A stretch of 42,628 nucleotides of DNA from WFZT01 sp964571845 (GCA_964571845.1 CAZNDM010000031.1:1-42628); one strand, 5' to 3'. Positions 16,068-25,066 are shown, numbered from the stretch's first letter. Notes: a model not told the origin generated them from the sequence alone. Translations and numbers: made by a program.

Positions 16068-17206
16068 CCAGGACAACAGAAAATATAGCATTTTTTATCA
16101 CTGCACTTGTTCTTCTTATAATTGCAATCTATCTTGGTTTTCCAACAGAATATCTGCCGATTATCCTCTCAGGTCTTGCTGCATACCTCTTTTTTCTTGC
16201 GAGAGAAAACCCGACGGCGAACACGCTATTTGCCATTACTCTATCATTCTTCCTTTTCCTGCTCATCAGCAGGTTAAAAAATGTCCTCTTTCCCTTCGGA
16301 CTCGGGCTTCTCATCGCATTCCTTCTCTCACCGCTTGTGGACAGACTGGAAAAATACAGGATTCCACGGATGCTCACCTCAATACTGATTCTGGTTGTAT
16401 TCCTGGGATTTCTTTCTCTCATAGGTTTTTATGTGGGACATCAGTTTTCTAAAGAGTTGAGTATTTTTTCACAGAAGCTCCCAGGATTTTTGAGCAATTT
16501 AAGAGCCCAGGCTCTCGAAAAATTTGCAAAGTACGGAGAGCTAAAAAAGATTTTCGAAAACCTACCAGATATTGGCACAATTGCTGGTGAATTCCTCAAA
16601 AGATTACCATCATTCTACAAATCGGCAGCCCTTGTAGCATCCTACATTTTTTACTTCATTCTCTCCATCATTGTTACCTTCTACACCCTGAATGACTACA
16701 ACAAGATAAAAACGAGGGCATTTGAGATTTTTGCAAGGTCCGAGCGTGCACATGAGGTCTTCACCGAGATTGCAGAGATTCTCCGAAGGTACTTCAGAGG
16801 CCAGCTAATTGATGCCTTTGTGGTGGGCCTTCTTACTGCTGCCTTTCTTGGACTCCTCGGGATTGACTTCTTCATAATCATTGGTGTCTTTGCGGGACTA
16901 TTCAACCTTGTGCCGACACTCGGATTCTGGATGAGTTATCTCATTGGGGTTATGCTCGGCCTTATGGAGCCAAATCCAATATCAGGTTTTTTAAAGGTTA
17001 CAATGGTTTTCATCATTGTGCAGTTGCTTGAAAGTACCGTTATTTCGCCGAGAATCATAGGGGGTAGTGTGGGACTTCACCCGCTCATTATACTGATATC
17101 TCTTCTCATAGGAGCTAAATTTTTCGGGCCTCTCGGATTCCTTCTTGCAGTCCCGGTCGCTGCAGTCCTGAAAGGTTTGTTTTTTAAGAAAAGACCTGCT
17201 ACCTAA
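16064..17206 (+). CDS. AI-2E family (PerM-like) membrane transporter
   Basis: This 380-residue protein has about eight membrane spans and a central charged helical region (about 140-260), the pattern of the AI-2E/PerM family. Recognisable pieces are FPFGLGLLIAFLLSPLVDRL (about 78-97), the GLLGIDFFIIIGVFAGLFNL stretch (about 265-284) and the C-terminal VISPRIIGGSVGLHPLIIL block. Members have been linked to autoinducer-2 export, proton-driven ion antiport and permease functions; the substrate cannot be told from sequence. It overlaps the EnvC-like stop by 4 nt and ends convergently with the peroxiredoxin gene, sharing 4 nt. Confidence 0.88.
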   Translation: MTRTTENIAFFITALVLLIIAIYLGFPTEYLPIILSGLAAYLFFLARENPTANTLFAITLSFFLFLLISRLKNVLFPFGLGLLIAFLLSPLVDRLEKYRIPRMLTSILILVVFLGFLSLIGFYVGHQFSKELSIFSQKLPGFLSNLRAQALEKFAKYGELKKIFENLPDIGTIAGEFLKRLPSFYKSAALVASYIFYFILSIIVTFYTLNDYNKIKTRAFEIFARSERAHEVFTEIAEILRRYFRGQLIDAFVVGLLTAAFLGLLGIDFFIIIGVFAGLFNLVPTLGFWMSYLIGVMLGLMEPNPISGFLKVTMVFIIVQLLESTVISPRIIGGSVGLHPLIILISLLIGAKFFGPLGFLLAVPVAAVLKGLFFKKRPAT

Positions 17207-17664
17207 GCCTTAAGTTTTTTAAGTGTCTCCTTAACCTCTTCAACATGTCCCTTAACCTTCACATTCCTCCATTCGTGGCGAATGACACCATCTGGATCGA
17301 TCAAAAAGGTACTCCTCTCCGTTCCAAAGTACTCCTTTCCGTAACGCTTTTTCAGTTTCCAGGCTCCATAAGCTTCAATCACTTTGTGCTCCGGATCACT
17401 GAGTAAGGTGATCTTCAGGTTGTGCTTCGTCTGGAAATTTTTGTGACTTTTGACTGAATCTTTGCTAACACCCAGAACAACGGCACCGAGTTCCTCGAAA
17501 TCCTTTAAATTCTCAGTAAAGTCTATTGCCTCTCTCGTACAGCCACTTGTGTTGTCTTTGGGGTAAAAATATAGTACAACCCACTTACCTTTAAAATCTT
17601 TCAAGCATACCTCATTGCCATCCTGATCAGGTAAACAGAAATCTGGCGCCTTTTTTCCTACCAT
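17203..17664 (-). CDS. bcp: Peroxiredoxin, PrxQ/Bcp subfamily
   Basis: Thioredoxin-fold peroxidase of 153 residues that reduces hydroperoxides with a reactive cysteine. FYPKDNTSGCTREAIDF (about 33-49) contains the peroxidatic Cys42 with its Thr. The resolving Cys commonly found five residues later in PrxQ is absent (Ile47). Cys10 and Cys20 near the N-terminus are the only other cysteines, so resolution may use one of these or an external thiol. The conserved Arg of the active site is probably in FGTERSTFLIDPDG (about 115-128). The start ATG 17664 follows AAATGGAGGTG. It is transcribed opposite to both neighbours. Confidence 0.93.
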   Translation of the reverse strand: MVGKKAPDFCLPDQDGNEVCLKDFKGKWVVLYFYPKDNTSGCTREAIDFTENLKDFEELGAVVLGVSKDSVKSHKNFQTKHNLKITLLSDPEHKVIEAYGAWKLKKRYGKEYFGTERSTFLIDPDGVIRHEWRNVKVKGHVEEVKETLKKLKA

Positions 17665-17812
17665 TTTGCACCTCCATTTTTAAATATGCAGAAAATGTAA
17701 TTTTCCACATGGCTATTTTAAGGATTTTCGAGCGAACATTCAGGATATAATCTCCAGAATACATGATTTAATGCGGGTTTCCAGGTAAAAGGTTTTATAT
17801 ACAGTTAATCTC

Positions 17813-17841
17813 TTGCCTTAGGCTATCTGTTTCAGTATGAT
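17813..17841 (+). promoter_or_regulatory. Promoter for the PilT-like pair
   Basis: TTGCCT (17813-17818) and TATGAT (17836-17841) are spaced by 17 nt. The predicted start is around 17848, so the downstream mRNA would be leaderless or nearly so. Confidence 0.5.
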
Positions 17842-17850
17842 TAATCTGAA

Positions 17851-18087
17851 GTGGACGAAAAGATGAAAAAGATTGTAATTGATGCCATAAAAAAGACCAA
17901 AGGGGGATGGAGATCAGAGTATATAAAAAAGCTTAAAACTCAATACCCCGAGCTATACAGTCAGCTTGTCTTCCTGGAGGAACAGATCAACGCCAAAATC
18001 GTTGAAGGTGCCAGTGAGGATGAGATAAAATTACTTGTGAACAGATGGATTGAGCTGATCGAATCAATCAAGGAAAAGATTAAATGA
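17851..18087 (+). CDS. Small helical protein upstream of the PilT-like gene
   Basis: The 78-residue product is highly charged and predicted to be all-helical: two helices around a YPELYSQLVFLEEQIN segment, then a Glu/Lys-rich end. I do not recognise a family. The start is uncertain: GTG 17851 would be nearly leaderless from the predicted promoter, while ATG 17863 gives 74 residues; neither has a Shine-Dalgarno site. Its stop overlaps the next ATG (ATGA at 18084), so the two proteins probably act together. It may be an adaptor for the PilT-like protein. Confidence 0.65.
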   Translation: MDEKMKKIVIDAIKKTKGGWRSEYIKKLKTQYPELYSQLVFLEEQINAKIVEGASEDEIKLLVNRWIELIESIKEKIK

Positions 18088-19022
18088 TCAACGCGTCCTT
18101 CGTCAGTGAACTTATAGCAAAAATGGTTGAGGAAGATGCCTCAGAAGGTGTATTCGCAGCTGGAGCAAAGCCCTTAATACGAAACGACAACGGTATCTTT
18201 GTCTTTAAAGACTATACTTTTACTCCTGACGATGTGGTGCAATTACTTGTACTCCTCCGTCAGAAATCGAAGTTTGCAAATTCACCTCTCGAGGATTCCG
18301 GGACTTTTTCGTTCGGTATAAAAGGAGTGGGGCGGTTCACCGTCGAATACCTCCAGCAAAGGGGCTCGATAGCCGTATTTCTTCGAAGAATCAGGGATAA
18401 AGTTTTCAATCTCAAGGAGGTAATCACCACCCGGGAATTCCTGCCCATTCTTGTTCACCTTCTTGATCAGGGTGAAGGATTGTTCGTCATATCCGGCAAA
18501 AATCGCTCTTTGAATATGACAGTATCTGCATCCATTATCGAATACATTGCAAAGAGAAAACCTGCGATTATTTATACAGTTGAAAATCCGCAGAGCCATC
18601 TGCTCAGACACGAAAATTCGGTGGTTATCCAGCGAGAAGTGGGATCCGATGTGGAAAGCTTTGACAGGGGCATCGAGCAGGCATTGAATGCTATGGTGGA
18701 TGTGCTCTATATCAACGACATACCGGATGAACTTACATTAAACAGCGTATTTCGGGCTATTGAAAAGGGGATTCTCGTTATAGTCACCATCTCGGCAGCT
18801 GGAATCCCACAAACTTTTATGTACCTTGAAACCATAACACTGAATCCTCTGACGATGCGGGAGTTTCTGGCTCAGTCGCTTCAGCTCATCATGAATCCAA
18901 CAGGTTTTGACAAAAAAGCCGGAGTCCTAAATTTTCAATGGATAATAAAGAAGGAGGAGGCTGCGAATCTTATACGTCTCGGGAACTACTTTGAACTCGA
19001 TAGGTTTGTGAAAAAATCTTGA
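18084..19022 (+). CDS. Degenerate PilT-like ATPase (probable pseudoenzyme)
   Basis: The 312-residue protein follows the PilT/GspE layout: an N-terminal PAS-like half (about 1-105), then a RecA-like half. IIYTVENPQSHLLRHENSVV (about 162-181) with IQREVGSD corresponds to the Asp-box region of PilT (usually TIEDPIE...QREVG.D). VDVLYINDIPD (about 205-215) takes the place of Walker B. The Walker A loop is destroyed: GLFVISGKNRSLNMTV (about 132-147) replaces G-PTGSGKST. The His-box TLHTNSAAQT has become TISAAGIPQT. ATP hydrolysis is therefore unlikely. It may be a regulatory partner of a true pilus retraction ATPase. No other pilus genes are present here. Confidence 0.7.
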   Translation: MINASFVSELIAKMVEEDASEGVFAAGAKPLIRNDNGIFVFKDYTFTPDDVVQLLVLLRQKSKFANSPLEDSGTFSFGIKGVGRFTVEYLQQRGSIAVFLRRIRDKVFNLKEVITTREFLPILVHLLDQGEGLFVISGKNRSLNMTVSASIIEYIAKRKPAIIYTVENPQSHLLRHENSVVIQREVGSDVESFDRGIEQALNAMVDVLYINDIPDELTLNSVFRAIEKGILVIVTISAAGIPQTFMYLETITLNPLTMREFLAQSLQLIMNPTGFDKKAGVLNFQWIIKKEEAANLIRLGNYFELDRFVKKS

Positions 19023-19028
19023 AACTTA

Positions 19029-20708
19029 TCAATGTCTTCCAAATTTTCTCTCGAGCTCCTCGAGCCCCAGCTTGATTATCGTTGGCCTGCCATGTGGACA
19101 GAAATAAGGATTTTTACAGTGAAACAACTGATTTATCAGTGCAAGCATCTCTTCATTTGTCATAGGTTCGCCCGCTTTAACAGCCGCTTTACAGGCAATT
19201 GTTTTTACCGAATACTGGAACCTATCGGGCAATGACTTCTTCGATTCCAGTTCGCTTAAAATCTCACGAAATTCGTCTTTGGTAATTGTTGAAAACACAC
19301 TTGGTACACCTTCTATTACCACTGTGGTCTGTGAGAATCTTCTGATTTTGAAGCCAAAGGATTCAAGTATGTCCTTGTATTCATCGTAGATCTGCATCTC
19401 CTGTGGGGTCAGGTGCACGGTAACAGGGAACAGAAGGTTCTGGGTTCCTATCTTCCTTTCAAGTAGCTGCTCGTATATCACTCGTTCATGGGCAGCGTGC
19501 TGGTCTATTATGATTATACCTGTTTTGACCTCAGCGATGATGTAACTATTGTGAGCCTGCCAGACAGCCCGCGGTGTGTAATTCTCTTCTTCAGTTTCAG
19601 ACACGGGTTGCATTTCTCCAAGCTCAAGCTGCCTTGCGTTTTTGGGAACATCTTCCGGCTTGTAGGACGGAGTTTTTTCCTGTATGAGTCTGAGGGGTAC
19701 AGTATCTCCAGCAGGAACTTTCAAATAAGCCGTCTTTGTAACTTCCAGCGTCTCCCTGACACTTCTATAAACCCGTTCAAATATCCTCAATGATCGGGAA
19801 AATCGCACTTCCTTCTTTTGAGGATGTACATTGAAGTCAATATACTGGGGATCAACATGAACAAAAATTATGAATTCAGGATAATTTTTGACTTCCATCA
19901 GTGCTTTGTAAATTGCAGATCTGATCTGATCACTTTTTACACTTCTTCCATTGACAAGAATTATCTGTGTAACGGGCTTGAGTTTCATTTTTTCCGGTCT
20001 CGATATCCTTCCTTCGAGTTCAAAAGAACTTCCGCTCCCGGATTTGATTTCTATTGTTTCCTCAATAAAGTCCTCACCATATATGTCCCTTATTCTCTCT
20101 GTCCGCGTCTCAACAGGTGGGAGATTAAACACCTCATTGCCGTTGACATGCAGTTCAAATCCTATTTCATGATTCCAGAGTGCATAAGATGTCACAACTT
20201 CAATAATTCTGCGTCCTTCATAGAGATCTCCACCGAGAAATTTTCTTCTAACCGGGAAGTTGTAAAAAAGGTCTTTTACAATAACGGTTGTGCCTTTTCT
20301 AAATGGAGCCGGTCTGATCGACTCGGGCGTTGTTCCGTTAAATATAACTTCCCAGCTACTGTCTCCCTCGGTCCCTGATCTAATGGTCAAGCGGGAAACA
20401 GTAGCGATGGAATGAAGTGCCTCTCCTCTGAAACCCAGAGTCTCTATTTTTGACAAATCTTCCTCGGAACTGATTTTGCTTGTTGTAAATCTCTCAACGG
20501 CAATGGGTATCTCATCGCGTGGTATGCCTACACCATCATCCTCAACGATTATCAACCTCTTACCACTTTCTTCAACCACGATTCTTATGTTTTTAGCCTG
20601 CGCATCTATAGCGTTCTCAACAAGTTCCCTCACAACAGATGCCGGACTATCGATAACTTCACCCGCAGCAATCTTTTTTACGACATCATCCGGTAACTTC
20701 TTTATCAT
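19029..20708 (-). CDS. mutL: DNA mismatch repair protein MutL
   Basis: MutL links MutS-bound mismatches to strand incision. The 559 residues have the GHKL ATPase motifs ELVENAIDA (about 28-36), EDDGVGIP (about 56-63) and TLGFRGEAL (about 90-98), then the S5-like transducer domain. A variable linker leads to the C-terminal endonuclease domain with DQHAAHERVIYE (402-413), ACKAAVKAGE (505-514) and CPHGRP (537-542). The intact DQHA(X)2E(X)4E motif predicts a nicking MutL, as expected in an organism without MutH. It is the last gene of the minus-strand run; its start overlaps hprK by 23 nt. mutS is not in the window. Confidence 0.96.
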   Translation of the reverse strand: MIKKLPDDVVKKIAAGEVIDSPASVVRELVENAIDAQAKNIRIVVEESGKRLIIVEDDGVGIPRDEIPIAVERFTTSKISSEEDLSKIETLGFRGEALHSIATVSRLTIRSGTEGDSSWEVIFNGTTPESIRPAPFRKGTTVIVKDLFYNFPVRRKFLGGDLYEGRRIIEVVTSYALWNHEIGFELHVNGNEVFNLPPVETRTERIRDIYGEDFIEETIEIKSGSGSSFELEGRISRPEKMKLKPVTQIILVNGRSVKSDQIRSAIYKALMEVKNYPEFIIFVHVDPQYIDFNVHPQKKEVRFSRSLRIFERVYRSVRETLEVTKTAYLKVPAGDTVPLRLIQEKTPSYKPEDVPKNARQLELGEMQPVSETEEENYTPRAVWQAHNSYIIAEVKTGIIIIDQHAAHERVIYEQLLERKIGTQNLLFPVTVHLTPQEMQIYDEYKDILESFGFKIRRFSQTTVVIEGVPSVFSTITKDEFREILSELESKKSLPDRFQYSVKTIACKAAVKAGEPMTNEEMLALINQLFHCKNPYFCPHGRPTIIKLGLEELERKFGRH

Positions 20709-21627
20709 CTTTTATCCTCGCCTTAAAAATCTCCTCTATGAGATTCTCCGGTCTCCTGCCCATACGGTGTGAAATGTACTTAAGTGCCAGTGCTTCAACG
20801 ATTGTAGATATGTTCTTCCCGGGGATAACCGGGAATTTCACAAACGGGAGCTCGACACCCAGGAGCCTGGTTTTCTCAAATACAAATCCAAGTCTCTCGA
20901 AGGCATTTTTCTCGTCAAAGCTCTTGAGTTCAACAACAACATCAACAAATTTTGCATCCTCCACCGCGGACACGCCGTATATTCCCACAACATCTATCAA
21001 TCCGATACCTCTTATTTCCATAAAGAATCGGGTATCTTTTGTAGGTGCACCGGACCTCCCTGTAATTCTCCCCTCAGGATACGCAATGAGCTCAACAAAA
21101 TCATCTCCAACGAGTCTGTGTCCCTTCTTAATCAAATCAAGTGCACATTCAGATTTTCCAATACCGCTTTTTCCTCTCAAAAGGATTCCAACTCCGTACA
21201 CATCCACAAGGGTGCCGTGGATTTTCTTTCTCTCGGCAAGGTTAAACTTCAAAAAATCCGCAAAAAGCAGGAAAAATCTATCAAATTCGAGCTCGGTTAC
21301 ACAGACATTCAATCCAAGTTGTCTCGATATATCCAGAAACTCCCGGGATGGAGAACAGCCACTGCAGAAAATCAAACATGGAGCCCTGTAACTGGAAATT
21401 CCGGACAAAATCCTTCTGATTCTTTCGGCAGGAAGGGTCTTCAGAAAATCACACTCAGTTTTAGTGAAGAGCAGCACAGTCTCCTCGGGGAGTTTGACAT
21501 CAACACCGGCAATAAAAAGACCGGGCAGGTGGATTCGTGCACTTTTTATCTCTCCACCTGCACCGGTTAGCCTTCGTATCTTTAAAAAGTTTTTATCTAA
21601 AATTTGTTCGAGTTTTAAAGAGCTCAA
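20686..21627 (-). CDS. hprK: HPr kinase/phosphorylase
   Basis: HprK phosphorylates Ser46 of HPr with ATP and reverses the reaction with phosphate. The 313-residue protein has the full set of motifs: IHGTLVDVYGVGILL (about 136-150) with the catalytic-region His, Walker A GKSGIGKSE (152-160), RLVGDDFVEL (about 171-180) and the signature EIRGIGLIDV (about 204-213). The N-terminal regulatory domain (about 1-130) is present. Translation starts at TTG 21627, immediately after the hpf stop; AAGAGG lies just upstream. HPF-HprK adjacency is common in bacteria that use HPr for carbon regulation, although no HPr or PTS gene is in the window. Confidence 0.95.
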   Translation of the reverse strand: MSSLKLEQILDKNFLKIRRLTGAGGEIKSARIHLPGLFIAGVDVKLPEETVLLFTKTECDFLKTLPAERIRRILSGISSYRAPCLIFCSGCSPSREFLDISRQLGLNVCVTELEFDRFFLLFADFLKFNLAERKKIHGTLVDVYGVGILLRGKSGIGKSECALDLIKKGHRLVGDDFVELIAYPEGRITGRSGAPTKDTRFFMEIRGIGLIDVVGIYGVSAVEDAKFVDVVVELKSFDEKNAFERLGFVFEKTRLLGVELPFVKFPVIPGKNISTIVEALALKYISHRMGRRPENLIEEIFKARIKDDKEVTG

Positions 21628-21921
21628 TCAGCCTCTTCTGTCCTTTAACTTGTCTTCGTAACGTTTTAGCTGAGATTTTATCTTATCCTTTAATTCATCA
21701 ATCGCATTAAAGGCGTCTTTTCCAACTGCTGTAACTTTTAGAGTATTTCCTTTGACTTTAACGATCATCTCACCTTTTACACGTCCTTTTTCTTCTTCGA
21801 GAATAAGCTCACTGTCAATAATATTTCTCGAAAAACGATCCAACGAACTCAACCTTTTTTCCGCATACTGCCTCAATCCATTGGTAACCTCAAGATTTTT
21901 TCCCTGGATGGTAAGTTTCAT
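21628..21921 (-). CDS. hpf: Short ribosome hibernation factor HPF/RaiA family
   Basis: A 97-residue protein with the beta-alpha-beta(3)-alpha arrangement of HPF: KLTIQGKNLEVTNGLRQYAE, KRLSSLDRFSRNIIDSEL, then KGEMIVKVKGNTLKVTAVGK and a long basic helix with DAFNAIDELKDKIKSQLKRY. It binds the small ribosomal subunit in slow growth and blocks mRNA and tRNA sites. It is the short form, lacking the C-terminal dimerisation domain of long HPF. ATG 21921 follows AGGAGGT; an in-frame extension of 10 codons upstream has no site. hprK follows without a gap. Confidence 0.92.
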   Translation of the reverse strand: MKLTIQGKNLEVTNGLRQYAEKRLSSLDRFSRNIIDSELILEEEKGRVKGEMIVKVKGNTLKVTAVGKDAFNAIDELKDKIKSQLKRYEDKLKDRRG

Positions 21922-21940
21922 AAGCAACCTCCTTTGAATT

Positions 21941-22729
21941 TTAGATTCCACTTATATAAATTAAGCCATGGCTTAAAAAAGTCAACAAGATATTAGCCAT
22001 TACACCTGCCACAATATCATCTGCCATGATACCTATTCCACCGGGCAATCTTTCAAAGTTCTTTATTGGCCAGGGCTTCAATATGTCGAAAAACCTGAAA
22101 AGAATAAAACCGGAGATCAAAACAGGAAGTGAAAAATTATGGAACAATACTGCCACTCCCACTCCAACAACCTCATCAATTACAACCTGGGCTGGATCTT
22201 CGCTACCCGATTTGTCCTGAAAATAGGATGACACCCACACACCAACAATCGTTGCAGTTATCAGAAACATCGCAACAAATCTCGGAGAAAGCTGAAGGTA
22301 ATATATAGCAAGAATAAAAGTGAGACTGGCGAGTGTTCCCGGCCCAAACGGAATCTTTCCGATGAACAGAAATGTCCCAATGGCATCGATGGAAAGGTCT
22401 CCAAAAAACCGATAAGAGAGATAACCCAAAATTGCACCTGAGGAATCGGCAAGAAAATCGTAAAAACTGAAACTCCTGTAAGGAATAAACGCCTGAACAA
22501 TCTCCACTGAAAGCCCAATAAGAATTGTGATCATGAGCATTTTGAACCAGCTATTTTCAGTGTATCCTCTCAGAAAGAACACCATCAGGTAGAAAAATCC
22601 CACGAAGTGGAGGATTTTATCAAATCCATGGGCACCGCTGATGTCACCTACAGGTAATGTAGCAGCTATAAAAAACAAAAAAGCAAATATCCATGCTATA
22701 TAACGAAAATCTTTCAGTACACGGATCAT
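21941..22729 (-). CDS. VanZ-like domain fused to phosphatidylglycerophosphatase A
   Basis: Two membrane domains are joined in 262 residues. The N-terminal part (about 1-110) is VanZ-like, with four spans and DKILHFVGFFYL, then FYDFLADSSGAILG. The C-terminal part (about 112-262) is PgpA, which removes phosphate from phosphatidylglycerophosphate to make phosphatidylglycerol. It carries IGKIPFGPGTLAS, DPAQVVIDEVVG, FRFFDILKPWPI and GGIGIMADDIVAG, all expected PgpA motifs including the acidic residues. I choose ATG 22729 because it overlaps the yifB stop as ATGA; the longer frame starts at an unsupported TTG. PgpA enzymes are usually free-standing, so the fusion hints that the VanZ domain also handles a lipid-linked substrate. 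Confidence 0.88.
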   Translation of the reverse strand: MIRVLKDFRYIAWIFAFLFFIAATLPVGDISGAHGFDKILHFVGFFYLMVFFLRGYTENSWFKMLMITILIGLSVEIVQAFIPYRSFSFYDFLADSSGAILGYLSYRFFGDLSIDAIGTFLFIGKIPFGPGTLASLTFILAIYYLQLSPRFVAMFLITATIVGVWVSSYFQDKSGSEDPAQVVIDEVVGVGVAVLFHNFSLPVLISGFILFRFFDILKPWPIKNFERLPGGIGIMADDIVAGVMANILLTFLSHGLIYISGI

Positions 22730-24285
22730 CTTTGATAAATCACTCCTGTAAACCAATCATCTTTATCGAGAGCCCTATATTGTATTGCTTCTGCGACATG
22801 TGCAGGTAAAATTTCACCGCCCCCGTCAAGATCAGCTATCGTTCTTGCTACCTTCAGTATCCTGTGATAGGCACGGGAGGAAAAACCAAATCTTTCCATC
22901 GCCATCCTGAGAAGTGATTCCGATTCATCGTCAAGCCTGCAAAATCTTTTGATTTCTTTGGGTCCCATCTGTGAATTGCTGTGTAATCCTTTAATCCCTC
23001 TGTACCTCGTTCTCTGTATCTCCCTTGCCTTTTCCACACGCTCCCTGATTTTAGACGAGGACTCGCCTTCACTCTCTTTCCTCAGTTCCTCAAATCTCAA
23101 AGGAGGAACTTCTATGTGAATATCAATCCTGTCAAGTAAGGGTCCTGAAACCTTCGAATGGTATCTCTGGATCATGGAGGGTGTGCATGTGCATTCATGG
23201 TACGGATCAGTAAGATAACCACACGGACAGGGATTCATAGCCGCAACGAGCATAAATCTTGCAGGATATGTAACCGTCATCTTCGCCCTTGAAATGGTTA
23301 CAACACCATCTTCAAGGGGTTGTCTCAGGACCTCGAGCACATTCCTATTAAACTCGGGTAACTCATCGAGGAACAACACTCCATTATGAGCAAGGCTCAC
23401 CTCACCCGGTCTCGGGACTGCTCCACCACCTATTAACCCGGCATCAGAAATTGTGTGATGGGGAGACCTGAAAGGTCTTGTGGAAACAATGGCTTTACCC
23501 GGATCGAGCTGTCCGGCAACCGAATGGATTTTCGTTGTCTCAAGTGCCTCTTCCAGTGTCATCCTCGGTAATATCGTCGGCACTCTTCTGGCAAGCATCG
23601 TTTTACCCGAGCCAGGCGGCCCGATCATCAAAATGTTATGTCCACCTGCCGCAGCTACCTCAAGTGCCCTCTTCGCCTGATCCTGCCCTTTTACCTCTGA
23701 AAAATCTACACTGTAGGACTCAGCCTTATTGAACAGTTCCTCCACATCCACCTGTGGCTCTTCAAGATCCACCTCCCCACGAAGAAACCTCACAGCTTCA
23801 AACAATGTTTTGACCGGATATACTCTGATTTCATCAACAATGGCACCTTCCAGCATGTTGTCGTAGGGAAGAATGACACCTTCAAAACCATGTTCTTTTG
23901 CCGCAATGACCATTGGAAGAACCCCCTTAACCTTCCTTATGCTTCCATCGAGTGAGAGTTCTCCGACCATGAGGATCCTCTCTATAAAATCAGATGACGG
24001 CACATCCCCTATAGCTTTCAATATACCAACTGCGATGGGAAGATCGAACGCAGAGCCCTCTTTTTTGATGTCCGCAGGTGCAAGATTTATTCTCACTCGC
24101 TTGACCGGAAGGCTGAAACCAGAATTTTTCAACGCGGACTGTACCCTCTCTTTGGATTCCCTGACCGCACCTTCCGGTAAACCAACCGTTACAAACGAAG
24201 GTAAACCGGGTGAAAGGTCAACTTCAACCTCTACAATATAACCTTCCACCCCCAGCACTGCTGCCGAAAAAATGCGGGAAAACAA
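22726..24285 (-). CDS. comM: YifB/ComM family AAA+ ATPase
   Basis: The 519-residue protein has the ComM layout: an N-terminal Lon-like beta/alpha domain (about 1-180, with VGLPEGAVRESKERV and GSAFDLPIAVGIL), then an MCM/Mg-chelatase-type AAA+ core. Walker A is GPPGSGKTMLA (about 223-233) and Walker B is GVLFLDELPEF (about 302-312). A Cys-rich loop NPCPCGY...CTC and a C-terminal helical Mg_chelatase_C domain follow. ComM promotes branch migration during natural transformation; many relatives are unstudied. The start is TTG 24285 behind GGGAGGGG; no ATG fits better. Confidence 0.93.
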   Translation of the reverse strand: MFSRIFSAAVLGVEGYIVEVEVDLSPGLPSFVTVGLPEGAVRESKERVQSALKNSGFSLPVKRVRINLAPADIKKEGSAFDLPIAVGILKAIGDVPSSDFIERILMVGELSLDGSIRKVKGVLPMVIAAKEHGFEGVILPYDNMLEGAIVDEIRVYPVKTLFEAVRFLRGEVDLEEPQVDVEELFNKAESYSVDFSEVKGQDQAKRALEVAAAGGHNILMIGPPGSGKTMLARRVPTILPRMTLEEALETTKIHSVAGQLDPGKAIVSTRPFRSPHHTISDAGLIGGGAVPRPGEVSLAHNGVLFLDELPEFNRNVLEVLRQPLEDGVVTISRAKMTVTYPARFMLVAAMNPCPCGYLTDPYHECTCTPSMIQRYHSKVSGPLLDRIDIHIEVPPLRFEELRKESEGESSSKIRERVEKAREIQRTRYRGIKGLHSNSQMGPKEIKRFCRLDDESESLLRMAMERFGFSSRAYHRILKVARTIADLDGGGEILPAHVAEAIQYRALDKDDWFTGVIYQR

Positions 24286-24307
24286 CTATTCCCCTCCCAC
24301 TCAATTT

Positions 24308-25066
24308 TTACTCTTTCTCGCGAGATTTCTTGTAGGAATCGTAAAATGCCTGAAACATTTCAAGAGGTAGCGGAAATACTATCGTTGCAGTATTCTCAGA
24401 AGCTATTTCTCTAACAGTCTGGAGGAATCTGAGCTGGAGAGTTATGGGATTTCTTGCAAGAATTTCAGCTGCGGAAGAGAGCTTCTCTGCTGCTTGAAAT
24501 TCACCTTCAGCGTTGATAATCTTGGCTCTCCTCTCCCTTTCAGCCTCTGCCTGACGCGCCATTGCCCTCTGCATCTCCTGTGGTAGATCAACATGCTTAA
24601 TCTCCACTGCTGAAACCTTGACACCCCACGGGTCAGTTTGCTCGTCTATGATTCTCTGGAGTCTCTGGTTGAGCTTTTCCCTCTGCGAGAGAAGTTCGTC
24701 GAGCTCCACTTCACCCAGTACACTTCTCAATGTTGTCTGGGCAATCTGTGAAGTCGCATAGTAGTAATCCTCGACCTCGACCACACTTTTGGCTGGATCA
24801 AGTACCCTGAAGTAAACAACAGCGTTCACTTTGACAGACACATTATCTTTCGTAATAACATCCTGTGGTGGTACATCGAGGACTATGGTTCTCAGGGATA
24901 CTTTTACCATCTTGTCAATGAAGGGGATCAGGATAATAAGACCCGGTCCCTTAACGCCGATAAGTCTTCCAAGTCTGAAAATGACGCCTCTCTCATACTC
25001 ACGGAGGATTTTTATCATGGAGGAGAGGAATATGACGATAATGATGAGCAGGGTAAGATAGAACAT
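24308..25066 (-). CDS. Slipin, SPFH/Band 7 family membrane protein
   Basis: The 252 residues show one N-terminal span (about 2-20), the prohibitin-homology domain (REYERGVIFRLGR at about 23, VDLPQEMQRAMARQAEAERE at about 166-185) and an Ala/Glu-rich coiled coil. The C-terminal region has IVFPLPLEMFQAFYDS. Slipins form oligomeric membrane microdomains and are often paired with an NfeD protease-type protein; no NfeD gene is adjacent. The ATG at 25066 follows AAGGAGGT. A TATAAT on the minus strand at 25095-25100, between this gene and the tmRNA, may be its -10 box, but a -35 box is not clear. Confidence 0.92.
   Translation of the reverse strand: MFYLTLLIIIVIFLSSMIKILREYERGVIFRLGRLIGVKGPGLIILIPFIDKMVKVSLRTIVLDVPPQDVITKDNVSVKVNAVVYFRVLDPAKSVVEVEDYYYATSQIAQTTLRSVLGEVELDELLSQREKLNQRLQRIIDEQTDPWGVKVSAVEIKHVDLPQEMQRAMARQAEAERERRAKIINAEGEFQAAEKLSSAAEILARNPITLQLRFLQTVREIASENTATIVFPLPLEMFQAFYDSYKKSREKE

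Noticed and set aside
20738..21391. 217-codon plus-strand open frame
   Set aside because: It is antisense to hprK, Ser/Thr/Pro-rich in composition, and hprK has all its family motifs.
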